From contig NZ_MUFC01000005.1 of the NCBI RefSeq assembly GCF_001995985.1, positions 179,251-243,250 on the forward strand: a stretch of DNA of 64,000 nucleotides. Reading direction: 5' to 3'. The stretch comes from Salinivibrio sharmensis (GTDB taxonomy: Bacteria; Pseudomonadota; Gammaproteobacteria; Enterobacterales; Vibrionaceae). Both the position numbers and the translations under genes were made by a program. The notes below the pieces were generated by a model that ran no database searches, was not told where the DNA came from, and saw only the letters and a list, made by a program, of their open reading frames with translations. Positions 57,281 through 64,000 of this stretch are shown one piece after another (position 1 is the first letter of the stretch; the number at the start of each line of letters is the position of its first letter).

Positions 57281-58063
57281 ATGAAATCAGTAATGAAGAT
57301 GTCGCTACTCGCGGCAACCGTTGCCTTTGCCGTCGGCTGTCAGCAAGAAGACGCAAAAGTAGAGCAAACCAACCAAGCGGCTGAAAAAGCCGAAGCAGCG
57401 TTTGCGAACGAAGACGACAAAGCAGCCTACGCGATTGGCGCTTCTTTGGCACAATACCTCAACGCCAATTTGGAGCAGCAGGCCGAGATTGGTCTCGAGC
57501 TGGATAAAGAGGTGGTATTGCAAGGGGTGCAAGACGTCTTTAAAGGTGAGTCAAAATTGACGGACGAGCAAGCACAAGCGGCACTGCAATCGCTTGATCA
57601 GCGTGTGACCAAGCTTGCGCAACAACAAGCGAAAGAAAAGGCGGAAGCCGCGATCGCTGACGGTGAAAAATACCGCTCCGAGTTCGCGCAGAAAGAAGGC
57701 GTGAAAGAAACCGAATCAGGCTTGCTCTACAAAGTCGATAGCATGGGTGACGGTGAGAAGCCATCAGCAGAAGATACCGTGGTGGTGCATTATAAAGGTA
57801 CTCTGACTGACGGTACGCAATTCGATAGCTCATACGATCGTGGTGAACCGGCCACTTTCCCACTCAATCGAGTGATCCCTGGCTGGACTGAAGGGGTGCA
57901 GCTGATGCCTGTGGGCTCTAAGTTTACCTTTGTTGTGCCGCCAGAGTTGGCTTATGGCGACCAAGACACGGCATCAATTCCTGCCAACTCAACATTGGTA
58001 TTTGATGTTGAGTTACTTGAAATCAAAGATGATGCCAAAAAAGACAGCGCGAGCGAAGGCTAA
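57281..58063 (+). CDS. fkpA: FKBP-type peptidyl-prolyl isomerase FkpA
   Basis: A 260-residue envelope chaperone and prolyl isomerase. The signal sequence ends in AVGC, which suggests a lipoprotein, unlike soluble E. coli FkpA. The N-terminal helical dimerisation domain (about residues 45-145) is rich in Gln and Lys. The FKBP domain begins near 160 with VVVHYKGTLTDGTQFDSSYD and includes VIPGWTEGVQLMPVGSK and PELAYGDQ. It is divergent from the WD40 gene and ends with a hairpin terminator. Confidence 0.94.
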   Translation: MKSVMKMSLLAATVAFAVGCQQEDAKVEQTNQAAEKAEAAFANEDDKAAYAIGASLAQYLNANLEQQAEIGLELDKEVVLQGVQDVFKGESKLTDEQAQAALQSLDQRVTKLAQQQAKEKAEAAIADGEKYRSEFAQKEGVKETESGLLYKVDSMGDGEKPSAEDTVVVHYKGTLTDGTQFDSSYDRGEPATFPLNRVIPGWTEGVQLMPVGSKFTFVVPPELAYGDQDTASIPANSTLVFDVELLEIKDDAKKDSASEG

Positions 58064-58090
58064 AACCTCGTCCCTTGACCCGTGATACTG

Positions 58091-58114
58091 GCCCCGGCAT
58101 TGCCGGGGCTTTTT
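58091..58114 (+). terminator. Terminator after fkpA
   Basis: Stem GCCCCGGC/GCCGGGGC with a 3-nt loop followed by five T residues, 27 bp after the fkpA stop. Confidence 0.88.
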
Positions 58115-58189
58115 GCATTTTTAGATAGGAATTCTGTTAAACTGAGCGCAGAGCAGTAAAGATAAATGGTCGAATAAGGATAGGCGTAC

Positions 58190-58912
58190 GTGGTACCGAC
58201 AGAGGGTTTTGGCGCAAACATTATGACGGAAAGTGAGCTCATTGAGCCCAATCCACTTAACCAACAAGACAGCATTATTTTGCAGTCCTACTCGGCCGTG
58301 GTCGACGGGCTGGCGGCCTTGATTGGTGAGCATTGTGAAATTGTGCTGCATGCATTGGACGATCTAAATAAATCGGCGATAAAAATCGCCAATGGTGAGA
58401 ATACGGGGCGTCAGGTAGGTTCACCCATTACTGATTTGGCGTTACGTATGCTACGTGATATCGAAGGATCCGAGCGTAATTTCTCCCGCGCGTATTTTAC
58501 CCGCGCCAAAAGTGGCACCCTAATGAAATCGATCACGGTGGCTATCCGTAACGGAGATAATCGCATTATTGGGCTTTTATGTATCAACATCAATTTAGAT
58601 GCTCCTTTCTCTCAGGTACTACAAGCCTTTATCCCAGATGATCAGGCCAAGCAGGCCGCGTCATCGGTTAACTTTGCCAGTGACGTGGAAGAGCTGGTGG
58701 ATAAAACGGTCGAGCGAACCGTTGAAGAGGTGAATGCGGATAAGACAGTGTCTAACAATACCAAAAACCGCCAGATTGTCATGGCGCTCTATGATAAGGG
58801 TATTTTTGATATTAAAGACGCCATTAACCGGGTTGCCGCGCGGCTAAATATCTCCAAACACACTGTTTATCTTTATGTCAGACAGCGTAAAACCGAAGAG
58901 ACCGAGTCATGA
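58190..58912 (+). CDS. yheO: YheO family PAS-HTH transcriptional regulator
   Basis: A protein of up to 240 residues with an N-terminal PAS-like domain (about 30-140; [29 protein letters not shown]-like [25 protein letters not shown]). A C-terminal helix-turn-helix follows (about 190-235; [19 protein letters not shown]). The family usually precedes tusDCB, so it may control tRNA thiolation or sulfur relay genes; the ligand is unknown. GTG at 58190 has AAGGATAGG upstream, while ATG at 58223 matches family alignments but lacks a good ribosome-binding site. It overlaps tusD by 4 bp. Confidence 0.9.
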   Translation: MVPTEGFGANIMTESELIEPNPLNQQDSIILQSYSAVVDGLAALIGEHCEIVLHALDDLNKSAIKIANGENTGRQVGSPITDLALRMLRDIEGSERNFSRAYFTRAKSGTLMKSITVAIRNGDNRIIGLLCININLDAPFSQVLQAFIPDDQAKQAASSVNFASDVEELVDKTVERTVEEVNADKTVSNNTKNRQIVMALYDKGIFDIKDAINRVAARLNISKHTVYLYVRQRKTEETES

Positions 58913-59301
58913 GTTTGCACTACGTGTTAGTGGTGACTGAGCCTGCCTATGGCTCACAAATGGCGCGCACCGCGTACCAGTTTGCAGCCGCTGCCATTGA
59001 GGCAGGGTATACAGTCAGCAAAGTGTTTTTTTATCAAGACGGTGTGTTAAACGGCACGGCAACCACAGTACCTGCCAATGATGAGTTTGATATTGTCACG
59101 GCATGGCAAACCCTTGCACAAGACCACGGAGTGCAATTGGAAACGTGTGTGGCCGCGGCGCTACGTCGTGGCATTGTCAGTGATCAGGAGGCGGCACAAC
59201 ATGCGTTGCCACATAGCACCTTGGCCGCGGGGTTTTCGCAAGCGGGACTCGGGGCGTTGGCAGAGGCGTTGTTAACCGCCGATCGTGTGATGCAATTTTA
59301 A
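58909..59301 (+). CDS. tusD: Sulfurtransferase TusD
   Basis: A 130-residue DsrE-fold subunit of TusBCD, which relays sulfur from TusA to TusE for 2-thiouridine formation on tRNA. The acceptor cysteine is C80 in [13 protein letters not shown]. The [14 protein letters not shown] helix and the FFYQDGVLN segment are conserved. The start overlaps yheO (ATGA). tusC follows closely. Confidence 0.94.
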   Translation: MSLHYVLVVTEPAYGSQMARTAYQFAAAAIEAGYTVSKVFFYQDGVLNGTATTVPANDEFDIVTAWQTLAQDHGVQLETCVAAALRRGIVSDQEAAQHALPHSTLAAGFSQAGLGALAEALLTADRVMQF

Positions 59302-59311
59302 GAAGGCAGTG

Positions 59312-59665
59312 ATGAAAATAGGGTTTGTTTTTTCTTCAGCACCCCATGGCAGTGCAAGTGGCCGAGAAGGCCTGGATGCACTGCTTGCCGCGTCCGCCTT
59401 TTGTGACAACCTGGTGGTGTTTTTTATCGGCGACGGTGTCTTTCAATTACTTGAAGGGCAGCAACCGAGCCAAATTTTAAGCCGCGACTATATTGCCAGC
59501 TTCAAAATGCTGCCTCTATGTGACGTGGAAGAGGTCTATGTCTGTCAGGCCTCGTTAACCGCACGAGGACTTGAGCAGGCGACTACGGTACTGCCGACTC
59601 AAGCGTTATTGGTCGAGCAAGTAAAAACGCAGTTGTCAGGCTGCGATCGCATTTTACATTTTTAA
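59312..59665 (+). CDS. tusC: Sulfur relay protein TusC
   Basis: A 117-residue DsrF-like structural subunit of the TusBCD hexamer. It has the SAPHGSASGREGLDALLAA helix and VVFFIGDGVFQLL. ATG at 59312 has AAGG 5 bp upstream; the adjacent GTG at 59309 would add one residue. It is 10 bp from both tusD and tusB. Confidence 0.93.
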   Translation: MKIGFVFSSAPHGSASGREGLDALLAASAFCDNLVVFFIGDGVFQLLEGQQPSQILSRDYIASFKMLPLCDVEEVYVCQASLTARGLEQATTVLPTQALLVEQVKTQLSGCDRILHF

Positions 59666-59675
59666 GGAGAAGGCC

Positions 59676-59966
59676 GTGCTGCACTTGGTCAAACATTCAC
59701 CATACAGCCGTCAAGCCTTAGCACAGTGCTTAGACTACGCGCCGGCGAACAGCACCATTGTCTTGCTCAGTGATGCCGTCGTCGCCGGGGTGGCGGGGAG
59801 CGAGTGGGCAACCCGATTGTTTACCGAGACTCATGCTGTTTATTTGCTCAAAGATGATGTGGACGCACGAGGGCTAGGCGATACATTACACCCTCGTGCA
59901 GAGCTGATTGATATGCATCAATTGGTCGATTTGAGTGCTGAACATGTCACGCAAATGACATGGTAA
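59676..59966 (+). CDS. tusB: Sulfur relay protein TusB
   Basis: A 96-residue DsrH-like subunit completing TusBCD, with family segments MLHLVKHSPY, SDAVVAGV and the short LKDDVDARGL stretch. It starts at GTG after AAGGAGAAGGCC. The gene ends 177 bp before rpsL, and that gap holds the str promoter, so readthrough is only partial. Confidence 0.9.
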   Translation: MLHLVKHSPYSRQALAQCLDYAPANSTIVLLSDAVVAGVAGSEWATRLFTETHAVYLLKDDVDARGLGDTLHPRAELIDMHQLVDLSAEHVTQMTW

Positions 59967-60045
59967 TCGGCTAGTCTTTGTCGTGTGTGAAAATCCCCCG
60001 TGCGCTGCTCGAAAAATAAACAATGCAAAGATCTCTGTATAAATC

Positions 60046-60074
60046 TTGACACCCCATACCCCGACGCCTAAAAT
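60046..60074 (+). promoter_or_regulatory. Strong sigma-70 promoter of the str operon
   Basis: Consensus TTGACA (60046-60051), a 17-bp spacer and TAAAAT (60069-60074), followed by the GC-rich discriminator TTCGCG before the expected start near 60081. Such discriminators are typical of promoters repressed by ppGpp. It lies 70 bp before rpsL. Confidence 0.8.
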
Positions 60075-60101
60075 TTCGCGTCCCTGTTGTATTGGGGCTA
60101 G

Positions 60102-60518
<417 letters not shown>

Positions 60519-60615
60519 TGGATTCCGTTAAGTAAGGCCAAACACTCAAACAATTGAATTTTGAAAAAACTGAAAAGTTTTGGATAAAACCTGAAGAAGA
60601 CAACGGAGATAATCC

Positions 60616-61086
60616 ATGCCACGTCGTCGCGTAATTGGTCAGCGTAAAATTCTTCCAGATCCTAAGTTCGGATCAGAATTGCTGGCAAAATTTGTAAACA
60701 TCCTGATGGTTGACGGTAAGAAGTCAACTGCTGAAAAAATCGTTTATGGTGCACTAGACATCATGGCTGAGCGTTCTGGTAAAGAGCACTTGGCTGTATT
60801 CGAACAAGCTCTTGAAAACGTACGCCCAGCGGTCGAGGTTAAATCTCGCCGTGTAGGTGGTTCAACTTACCAAGTGCCAGTAGAAGTACGTCCTGTACGT
60901 CGTAACGCACTGGCTATGCGTTGGTTGGTTGAAGCCGCTCGTAAGCGTGGTGAAAAATCTATGGCTCAGCGCCTAGCAAGCGAGATGCTAGACGCGTCAG
61001 AAAACAAAGGTACTGCTGTTAAGAAACGTGAAGACGTTCACCGTATGGCAGACGCGAACAAAGCGTTCGCACATTACCGCTGGTAA
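60616..61086 (+). CDS. rpsG: 30S ribosomal protein S7
   Basis: A 156-residue S7, a primary 16S rRNA-binding and assembly protein; the sequence starts [18 protein letters not shown] and is conserved throughout. The 97-bp spacer before it corresponds to the E. coli region where S7 represses its own translation. Whether that structure is kept here was not modelled. GGAGA precedes the ATG. Confidence 0.99.
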   Translation: MPRRRVIGQRKILPDPKFGSELLAKFVNILMVDGKKSTAEKIVYGALDIMAERSGKEHLAVFEQALENVRPAVEVKSRRVGGSTYQVPVEVRPVRRNALAMRWLVEAARKRGEKSMAQRLASEMLDASENKGTAVKKREDVHRMADANKAFAHYRW

Positions 61087-61094
61087 TGCCTTCA

Positions 61095-61120
61095 TGGCGT
61101 GTCCCGTTCGGGGCACGCCA
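61095..61120 (+). repeat. Stem-loop between rpsG and fusA
   Basis: Arms TGGCGTG and CACGCCA enclose an inner CCCG…CGGG pairing, giving one long hairpin with a small loop. No T run follows, so it is more likely an mRNA processing or stability element than a terminator. Confidence 0.5.
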
Positions 61121-61161
61121 AACCCATTTTCTAAGGTTAACCTTAGCAAGAGGATACTATT

Positions 61162-63258
61162 GTGGCTCGTAAAACCCCTATCGAGCGCTACCGTAACATC
61201 GGTATTTGTGCTCACGTAGACGCCGGTAAAACCACGACTACCGAGCGGATCCTGTTCTACACAGGTCTGTCACACAAAATCGGTGAGGTACACGACGGCG
61301 CCGCTACCATGGACTGGATGTCGCAAGAGCAGGAGCGTGGTATCACCATCACCTCAGCCGCGACCACGACTTTCTGGGCCGGTTCTGATCAGCAGTTCAA
61401 ACAGCACCGCGTAAACATCATCGACACCCCTGGACACGTTGACTTCACTATCGAAGTTGAGCGTTCTTTGCGTGTGCTTGATGGTGCGGTAGTTGTATTC
61501 TGTGGTTCATCAGGTGTTGAGCCTCAGTCTGAAACCGTATGGCGTCAGGCTGACAAGTACGAAGTACCGCGTATGGTATTCGTAAACAAGATGGACCGTG
61601 CGGGTGCTGATTACCTGCGCGTTGTTGATCAAATCAAAAACCGCCTTGGCGCACACCCTGTGCCAATTCACTTGAACATTGGTGCAGAAGACCAGTTCAA
61701 AGGCGTGATTGACCTGATCAAAATGAAAGCGATCAACTGGAACGAAGAAGACATGGGTATGACTTATACCTATGAAGAAATTCCAGACGATCTGAAAGAG
61801 CAAGCAGAAGAGTGGCACAACTACCTGGTTGAGTCTGCTGCTGAAGCCTCTGAAGAGCTGATGGACAAGTACCTTGAAGAAGGTGAGTTGTCTGAAGAAG
61901 AAATCAAGACAGCGCTGCGTCAGCGTACGCTTGATAACGAAATCGTACTGGCAACCTGTGGTTCTGCGTTTAAGAACAAAGGCGTTCAGGCCGTACTGGA
62001 TGCGGTTATCGAATACTTGCCATCACCGATTGACGTTAAGTCAATCAAAGGTGAAGACGAAGACGGTAACCCAATCGAGCGTCATGCAGACGATAAAGAA
62101 CCGTTTGCATCACTGGCATTTAAGATTGCAACCGACCCATTCGTGGGCACGTTGACCTTTATGCGTGTTTACTCAGGCGTGGTTAACTCTGGCGACACTG
62201 TCTATAACTCAGTGAAGCAAAAGCGTGAGCGTTTGGGCCGTATCGTACAGATGCACTCGAACAAGCGTGAAGAGATCAAAGAAATCCGTGCCGGTGACAT
62301 CGCTGCAGCGGTTGGTCTGAAAGACGTGACCACGGGTGACACCCTATGTGCAATGGATTCAAAAGTAATCCTAGAGCGCATGGAGTTCCCAGATCCAGTT
62401 ATCCAAATCGCGGTTGAGCCTAAGTCTAAAGCTGACCAAGAGAAAATGGGTATCGCGCTAGGTAAACTGGCGGCAGAAGATCCATCTTTCCGTGTTGAGT
62501 CTGACGAAGAGTCTGGCCAGACCCTGATTTCTGGTATGGGTGAGCTTCACCTAGACATCATCGTTGACCGTATGCGTCGCGAATTTAACGTTGAGTGTAA
62601 CGTTGGTAAGCCTCAGGTAGCTTATCGCGAAACCATCCGTGGTAGCACCAAAGTTGAAGGTAAGTTCGTTAAGCAGTCTGGTGGTCGTGGTCAGTACGGT
62701 CACGTATGGCTGAAAATCGAACCATCAGAGCCAAACGAAGGCTTTGTCTTTGTTGACGAAATCGTTGGTGGTGTGGTTCCACGTGAATACATCAGCTCTG
62801 TTGCTAAAGGTATCGAAGAGCAGATGGCTAACGGTGTACTCGCTGGCTATCCGGTACTTGACGTTAAAGCAACCTTGTTCGATGGTTCTTACCACGATGT
62901 TGACTCTAACGAAATGGCGTTTAAGATCGCCGCATCAATGGCATTCAAGAAAGGTGCTCACGACGCGCAACCTGTTATGCTTGAGCCAATGATGAAGGTT
63001 GAAGTAACCACACCAGAAGAGTGGATGGGTGACGTTGTTGGTGACTTGAACCGTCGTCGTGGCCTGATTGGTGGTATGGACGAAGGCCCAGCGGGTCTGA
63101 AGATCGTACGTGCCCAGGTTCCACTGTCTGAAATGTTCGGTTACGCTACTGACCTACGTAGTGCAACACAAGGCCGTGCATCTTACTCGATGGAGTTCAG
63201 CGAGTACGGTGAAGTGCCTAAGAACATCGCTGACGCCCTGATCGCAGAGCGTAGCTAA
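61162..63258 (+). CDS. fusA: Translation elongation factor G
   Basis: A 698-residue translocase GTPase with G1 [10 protein letters not shown], the DTPGHVDF G3 motif and [11 protein letters not shown] as G4, followed by domains II-V and [16 protein letters not shown] near the end. It starts at GTG after AAGAGGATAC. Codon choice is strongly biased, as expected for a highly expressed gene. It belongs to the str operon. Confidence 0.99.
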   Translation: MARKTPIERYRNIGICAHVDAGKTTTTERILFYTGLSHKIGEVHDGAATMDWMSQEQERGITITSAATTTFWAGSDQQFKQHRVNIIDTPGHVDFTIEVERSLRVLDGAVVVFCGSSGVEPQSETVWRQADKYEVPRMVFVNKMDRAGADYLRVVDQIKNRLGAHPVPIHLNIGAEDQFKGVIDLIKMKAINWNEEDMGMTYTYEEIPDDLKEQAEEWHNYLVESAAEASEELMDKYLEEGELSEEEIKTALRQRTLDNEIVLATCGSAFKNKGVQAVLDAVIEYLPSPIDVKSIKGEDEDGNPIERHADDKEPFASLAFKIATDPFVGTLTFMRVYSGVVNSGDTVYNSVKQKRERLGRIVQMHSNKREEIKEIRAGDIAAAVGLKDVTTGDTLCAMDSKVILERMEFPDPVIQIAVEPKSKADQEKMGIALGKLAAEDPSFRVESDEESGQTLISGMGELHLDIIVDRMRREFNVECNVGKPQVAYRETIRGSTKVEGKFVKQSGGRGQYGHVWLKIEPSEPNEGFVFVDEIVGGVVPREYISSVAKGIEEQMANGVLAGYPVLDVKATLFDGSYHDVDSNEMAFKIAASMAFKKGAHDAQPVMLEPMMKVEVTTPEEWMGDVVGDLNRRRGLIGGMDEGPAGLKIVRAQVPLSEMFGYATDLRSATQGRASYSMEFSEYGEVPKNIADALIAERS

Positions 63259-63271
63259 TTATTTTGGTCCA

Positions 63272-63295
63272 GATGCCGACATCATGGTCGGCATC
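63272..63295 (+). repeat. Stem-loop between fusA and tuf
   Basis: Perfect 9-bp arms GATGCCGAC/GTCGGCATC with a 6-nt loop, 14 bp after the fusA stop. No T run follows, so readthrough into tuf is expected; a processing or partial attenuation role is possible. Confidence 0.5.
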
Positions 63296-63358
63296 AAACA
63301 CTGACTTCTGAGTTACTAGGCCAAGCCCTTTAACTCACAACTAGGAAGGAAGACGATC

Positions 63359-64000
63359 GTGTCTAAAGAAAAATTTGAACGTACGAAAACGCACGTTAAC
63401 GTTGGTACTATCGGCCACGTTGACCATGGTAAAACTACGCTGACCGCAGCTATCTGTACTGTACTTGCAAAAGTACACGGCGGTGCTGCTCGTGACTTCG
63501 CGTCAATCGATAACGCACCAGAAGAGCGTGATCGTGGTATCACCATCGCAACTTCTCACGTTGAGTACGATACGCCAAACCGTCACTACGCACACGTTGA
63601 CTGCCCAGGACACGCTGACTATGTGAAAAACATGATCACCGGTGCTGCGCAAATGGACGGTGGTATCCTGGTTGTTGCTGCAACTGATGGCCCAATGCCA
63701 CAGACGCGTGAGCACATCCTACTAGGCCGTCAGGTTGGTATTCCAAACATCATCGTGTTCATGAACAAATGTGACATGGTTGATGACGAAGAGCTGCTTG
63801 AACTGGTTGAAATGGAAGTACGTGAGCTACTTTCAGAGTACGACTTCCCAGGTGACGACTGCCCAGTAATCCAAGGTTCAGCGCTAGGTGCCCTGAACGG
63901 TGAAGAGCAGTGGGAGCAGAAGATCGTTGAGCTATCTGAAGCGCTGGATTCTTACATCCCAGAGCCAGAGCGTGCGATCGACAAGCCGTTCATCCTGCCA
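63359..64000 (+). CDS. tuf: Elongation factor Tu, 5' part (3' end outside window)
   Basis: The first 214 codons of EF-Tu, which delivers aminoacyl-tRNA to the ribosome. GTG at 63359 follows GGAAGGAAGACGATC. G1 [10 protein letters not shown], the [15 protein letters not shown] switch I, DCPGHADY as G3 and MNKCDMVDD as G4 are all present. The usual length is about 394 residues, so 180 lie beyond the window. It is the last gene of the str operon. Confidence 0.98.
   Translation, partial: MSKEKFERTKTHVNVGTIGHVDHGKTTLTAAICTVLAKVHGGAARDFASIDNAPEERDRGITIATSHVEYDTPNRHYAHVDCPGHADYVKNMITGAAQMDGGILVVAATDGPMPQTREHILLGRQVGIPNIIVFMNKCDMVDDEELLELVEMEVRELLSEYDFPGDDCPVIQGSALGALNGEEQWEQKIVELSEALDSYIPEPERAIDKPFILP

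Noticed and set aside
63272..63295. Hairpin between fusA and tuf as a terminator
   Set aside because: No T run follows, and tuf is normally transcribed with fusA.

Overview
The window is about 64 kb of a gammaproteobacterial chromosome, very probably from the family Vibrionaceae. The basis is gene order and sequence. ArgH is fused to a GNAT acetyltransferase, as in Vibrio and Moritella. A peroxiredoxin-glutaredoxin fusion sits beside oxyR, CRP is almost identical to the E. coli protein, and DUF3624 and YheU/YheV/SlyX/TusBCD genes are present. The moderate G+C would fit Salinivibrio or a relative, but no genus can be fixed from sequence reading alone. No rRNA, tRNA, CRISPR array or intact mobile element was seen.

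Layout: (1) 1-3.7 kb, arginine biosynthesis (argB 3' part, argG, argHA). (2) 3.8-9.1 kb, an alkaline phosphatase behind a Pho-box-like repeat, a DUF3624 protein, and a peroxide-defence unit (Lpd-like reductase, Prx-Grx, OxyR) with a well-formed OxyR operator. (3) 9.1-23.3 kb, core genes: mrcA, pilMNOPQ, aroK-aroB-damX-dam, a DUF2970 gene, and rpe-gph-trpS. (4) 23.4-25.8 kb, a secreted ExeM/Xds-type nuclease. (5) 25.8-40.4 kb, an accessory segment between the nuclease gene and pabA. It begins with AT-rich DNA holding an XRE repressor gene, a divergent gene for a degenerate EAL protein and what looks like an IS66 transposase remnant. It continues with a ten-gene chemosensory operon: receptor, cheY, STAS, cheA, receptor, cheW, cheR, cheB, cheD and a GGDEF-EAL protein. 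(6) 40.4-46 kb, pabA, then argD/astC-astA-astD and a DUF1338 gene for arginine catabolism. (7) 46-55.3 kb, an orphan solute-binding protein, crp, prkB, yheU, yheT, a TIGR02444 gene, yheS, kefG-kefB and yheV. (8) 55.4-64 kb, slyD, slyX, a WD40 lipoprotein, fkpA, yheO-tusDCB and the str operon (rpsL, rpsG, fusA, tuf truncated by the window end) behind a strong TTGACA/TAAAAT promoter.

Most of the window is conserved chromosome. The unusual part is region 5. Its operon encodes a complete adaptation system (CheR, CheB, CheD) and a CheA/CheY pair, but no CheZ, CheC or CheX gene. The first receptor has no sensory domain and carries a C-terminal helix with the CheZ-type D-x-x-x-Q signature, so it may be a receptor-phosphatase fusion. 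A single-domain STAS protein lies between cheY and cheA. The second receptor ends in a pentapeptide of the CheR/CheB-tethering type. The operon ends with a membrane cyclic-di-GMP enzyme, and a catalytically dead EAL protein lies upstream. This suggests a chemosensory pathway tied to c-di-GMP or to another non-flagellar output, which is inference. A second point of interest is the OxyR unit, where the Lpd-like enzyme ends in a Cys-rich tail and may reduce the neighbouring Prx-Grx protein.
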